In this document: positions 62,790 through 64,000 of the stretch, in pieces
Numbering within the stretch: position 1 is the stretch's first letter
Layout: every line of letters begins with the position of its first letter
Source of the DNA: JAOXRU01 sp965247735
GTDB taxonomy: Bacteria; Bacteroidota; Bacteroidia; Flavobacteriales; Flavobacteriaceae
Direction: 5' to 3'
DNA length: 64,000 bases
Assembly (NCBI GenBank): GCA_965247735.1
Contig: CBDFHN010000002.1
Span: 4,278,001 to 4,342,000, forward strand
Made by a program: the position numbers and the translations under genes
The notes under the pieces: model-generated
What the model was told of the DNA's origin: nothing
Database searches by the model: none
The model's input: only the letters and a program-made list of their open reading frames with translations

Positions 62790-64000
62790 ATGAATAAAGT
62801 AAGCTACTTATCTCTTTTCTTTTTTATTATATCAAACATTATATTTTCTCAATCCATTGATGACTCTTTTTCGCAAAAAAAAATGCAAAAAGATTTAGAA
62901 GTATTTAAAAACATACGCTTAAAAGCTAACTCGGGACTTTTTAAATACAGAACAAAAAAACAAATTGATAGCATTTATAATTGGGCAGATAAAGAAGTTC
63001 AAAAATCATCTACTTATCGAGATTTCTTTAATATTATATGCCAACTAACAGATTTTGAGGGTAGTTTACACAATGACACTTATTTGCAAGAAAAACAATC
63101 TCAATCTATAAAAAAAGAAAAAGATGGCTACTTTCCATTTCCTATAAAATGGGTTGATGGAAAATGGATAATTAATTACAATAAAGGAGAGATTCCATTA
63201 GGTTCAGAAATAATAGCAATCAACAATGAAAAATTTGAGAGTATTATAGTAAATCTATACAAATATTACACTACTGATGGAGTAAACAAAACAGGAAAAC
63301 GAATAGGAATAGAGTATAGTTTTAGCAAATATTATCGTTTAAATTATGGGCGGAAGAATCAATTTATAATTGAATATAAAACAAGAGATTCAAATGAAAT
63401 CAAAAAAGCAACTCTTAAATGCATTGCTAATAGAGATTACTATAAAAATGTAGACAATAGATATTCAAAACCTTTTGATGAGGTAAACTATAAAGATTGG
63501 GAAGAAGAGGAAAGCTATAATTATAAATCTATTGACAAAGAAACAGGCCTTCTAACTATAAATAGTTTTTCTATGGGCAATGAAAATGCCCCAGAACATT
63601 TAAAATACGTTTCATTTTTAGATAGCATTTTCTCTTCCATCCAGAAAAATAATATTAAAAACTTAATAGTTGATGTTCGTTATAATGGAGGAGGGACAGA
63701 CCCAAATGATTTGGTTTCCTATTCATATTTAACTAATCGAAATTTTTCAGAAAATAAACAAGCTTGGATTAGTTTCAATAAAATTCCTTACTTGAAGTAT
63801 ATTGAATCTAATATTCCTTCTTTTTTAAGACCTCTAGGTGTAGGTAAATATAATAGAGAATTCCAAAAAGAATTTCCAAAAGAAGAAAATAAAAGATTTT
63901 ACCAAAATTCATCAAGTAGCGACCACAAAATTAGACCACCAAATAAGAATGCTTTTAAAAAGAATATTTATTTATTAATTAGTCCAAGAGTTGCTTCTGC
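62790..64000 (+). CDS. S41-family peptidase, partial (3' end beyond window)
   Basis: The frame is open from ATG 62790 to the last base, so only the first 403 residues are visible. Signal peptide ending near IIFSQ, a small N-terminal helical domain, then a PDZ-like region (GSEIIAINNEKFESIIV) and the S41 core with LIVDVRYNGGGTDPNDL and, at the extreme end, LLISPRVASA, which runs into the expected catalytic Ser region. Probably in the same cassette as the AraC gene. Paralogous to the S41 gene at 52567, but with more insertions. Confidence 0.85.
   Translation, partial: MNKVSYLSLFFFIISNIIFSQSIDDSFSQKKMQKDLEVFKNIRLKANSGLFKYRTKKQIDSIYNWADKEVQKSSTYRDFFNIICQLTDFEGSLHNDTYLQEKQSQSIKKEKDGYFPFPIKWVDGKWIINYNKGEIPLGSEIIAINNEKFESIIVNLYKYYTTDGVNKTGKRIGIEYSFSKYYRLNYGRKNQFIIEYKTRDSNEIKKATLKCIANRDYYKNVDNRYSKPFDEVNYKDWEEEESYNYKSIDKETGLLTINSFSMGNENAPEHLKYVSFLDSIFSSIQKNNIKNLIVDVRYNGGGTDPNDLVSYSYLTNRNFSENKQAWISFNKIPYLKYIESNIPSFLRPLGVGKYNREFQKEFPKEENKRFYQNSSSSDHKIRPPNKNAFKKNIYLLISPRVAS

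Noticed and set aside
49077..64000. Integrase or transposase within the array
   Set aside because: No tyrosine recombinase RHRY pattern or DDE transposase was seen in any ORF; the system's enzyme, if any, is elsewhere.

Overview
The window is AT-rich chromosomal DNA of a member of the Flavobacteriaceae (Bacteroidota), probably a gliding species. The evidence is the gldA, gldB and gldC gliding genes, the Bacteroidota-type -7 promoter box TAnnTTTG in front of many genes, frequent TTG and GTG starts, paired DUF3857 proteins, a long-tailed FtsZ and a division/cell-wall cluster that lacks ddl and murF.

Layout. 1-3303: envelope genes (a PagL-like outer-membrane protein cut by the window edge, a head-GIN lipoprotein, a serine hydrolase) and gldA on the minus strand. 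3613-7718: an aromatic amino-acid operon (prephenate dehydratase, aminotransferase, prephenate dehydrogenase, DAHP synthase/chorismate mutase) preceded by a Phe/Tyr-rich leader peptide and an antiterminator/terminator pair, that is, a transcription attenuator. 7835-30256: housekeeping genes (rsgA, dtd, two DUF3857 proteins, a MazG-like enzyme, aroA, queA, rlmN, polyprenyl synthase, sigma factor, dnaG, response regulator, nadE, gldB-gldC, Usp, engB). 30478-45977: the mraZ-rsmH-ftsL-ftsI-murE-mraY-murD-ftsW-murG-murC-ftsQ-ftsA-ftsZ cluster, nearly all overlapping or tightly spaced, then a GatB/YqeY protein and tRNA-Arg(TCG).

After the tRNA the character changes sharply. 46662-47815 is non-coding and full of repeats (126-bp tandem units, a 161-bp duplication, hairpins). 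One minus-strand orphan and an 11 x 21-bp minisatellite follow. From about 49077 to the end lies an accessory array with every gene on the plus strand: TIR protein, DUF4375-like protein, TPR protein, two S41 peptidases, AlkB-like oxygenase, MORN/YwqK lipoprotein, CbrC-like protein, epimerase, two AraC regulators and orphans.

The main discovery is in that array. Six genes are preceded by copies of one promoter/leader repeat with the TATATTTG box 68-75 nt before the start. Five genes or gene units are flanked by short inverted repeats whose sequence is specific to that gene (14 of 14 bases for the TPR gene), and in a sixth the match is only 7 bases. Some spacers fold into paired arms. This is the geometry of integron cassettes (own left GTT end complementary to own right AAC end), but with long promoter-bearing spacers and no integrase in the window. 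I propose an integron-like cassette array; this is inference from sequence layout only.
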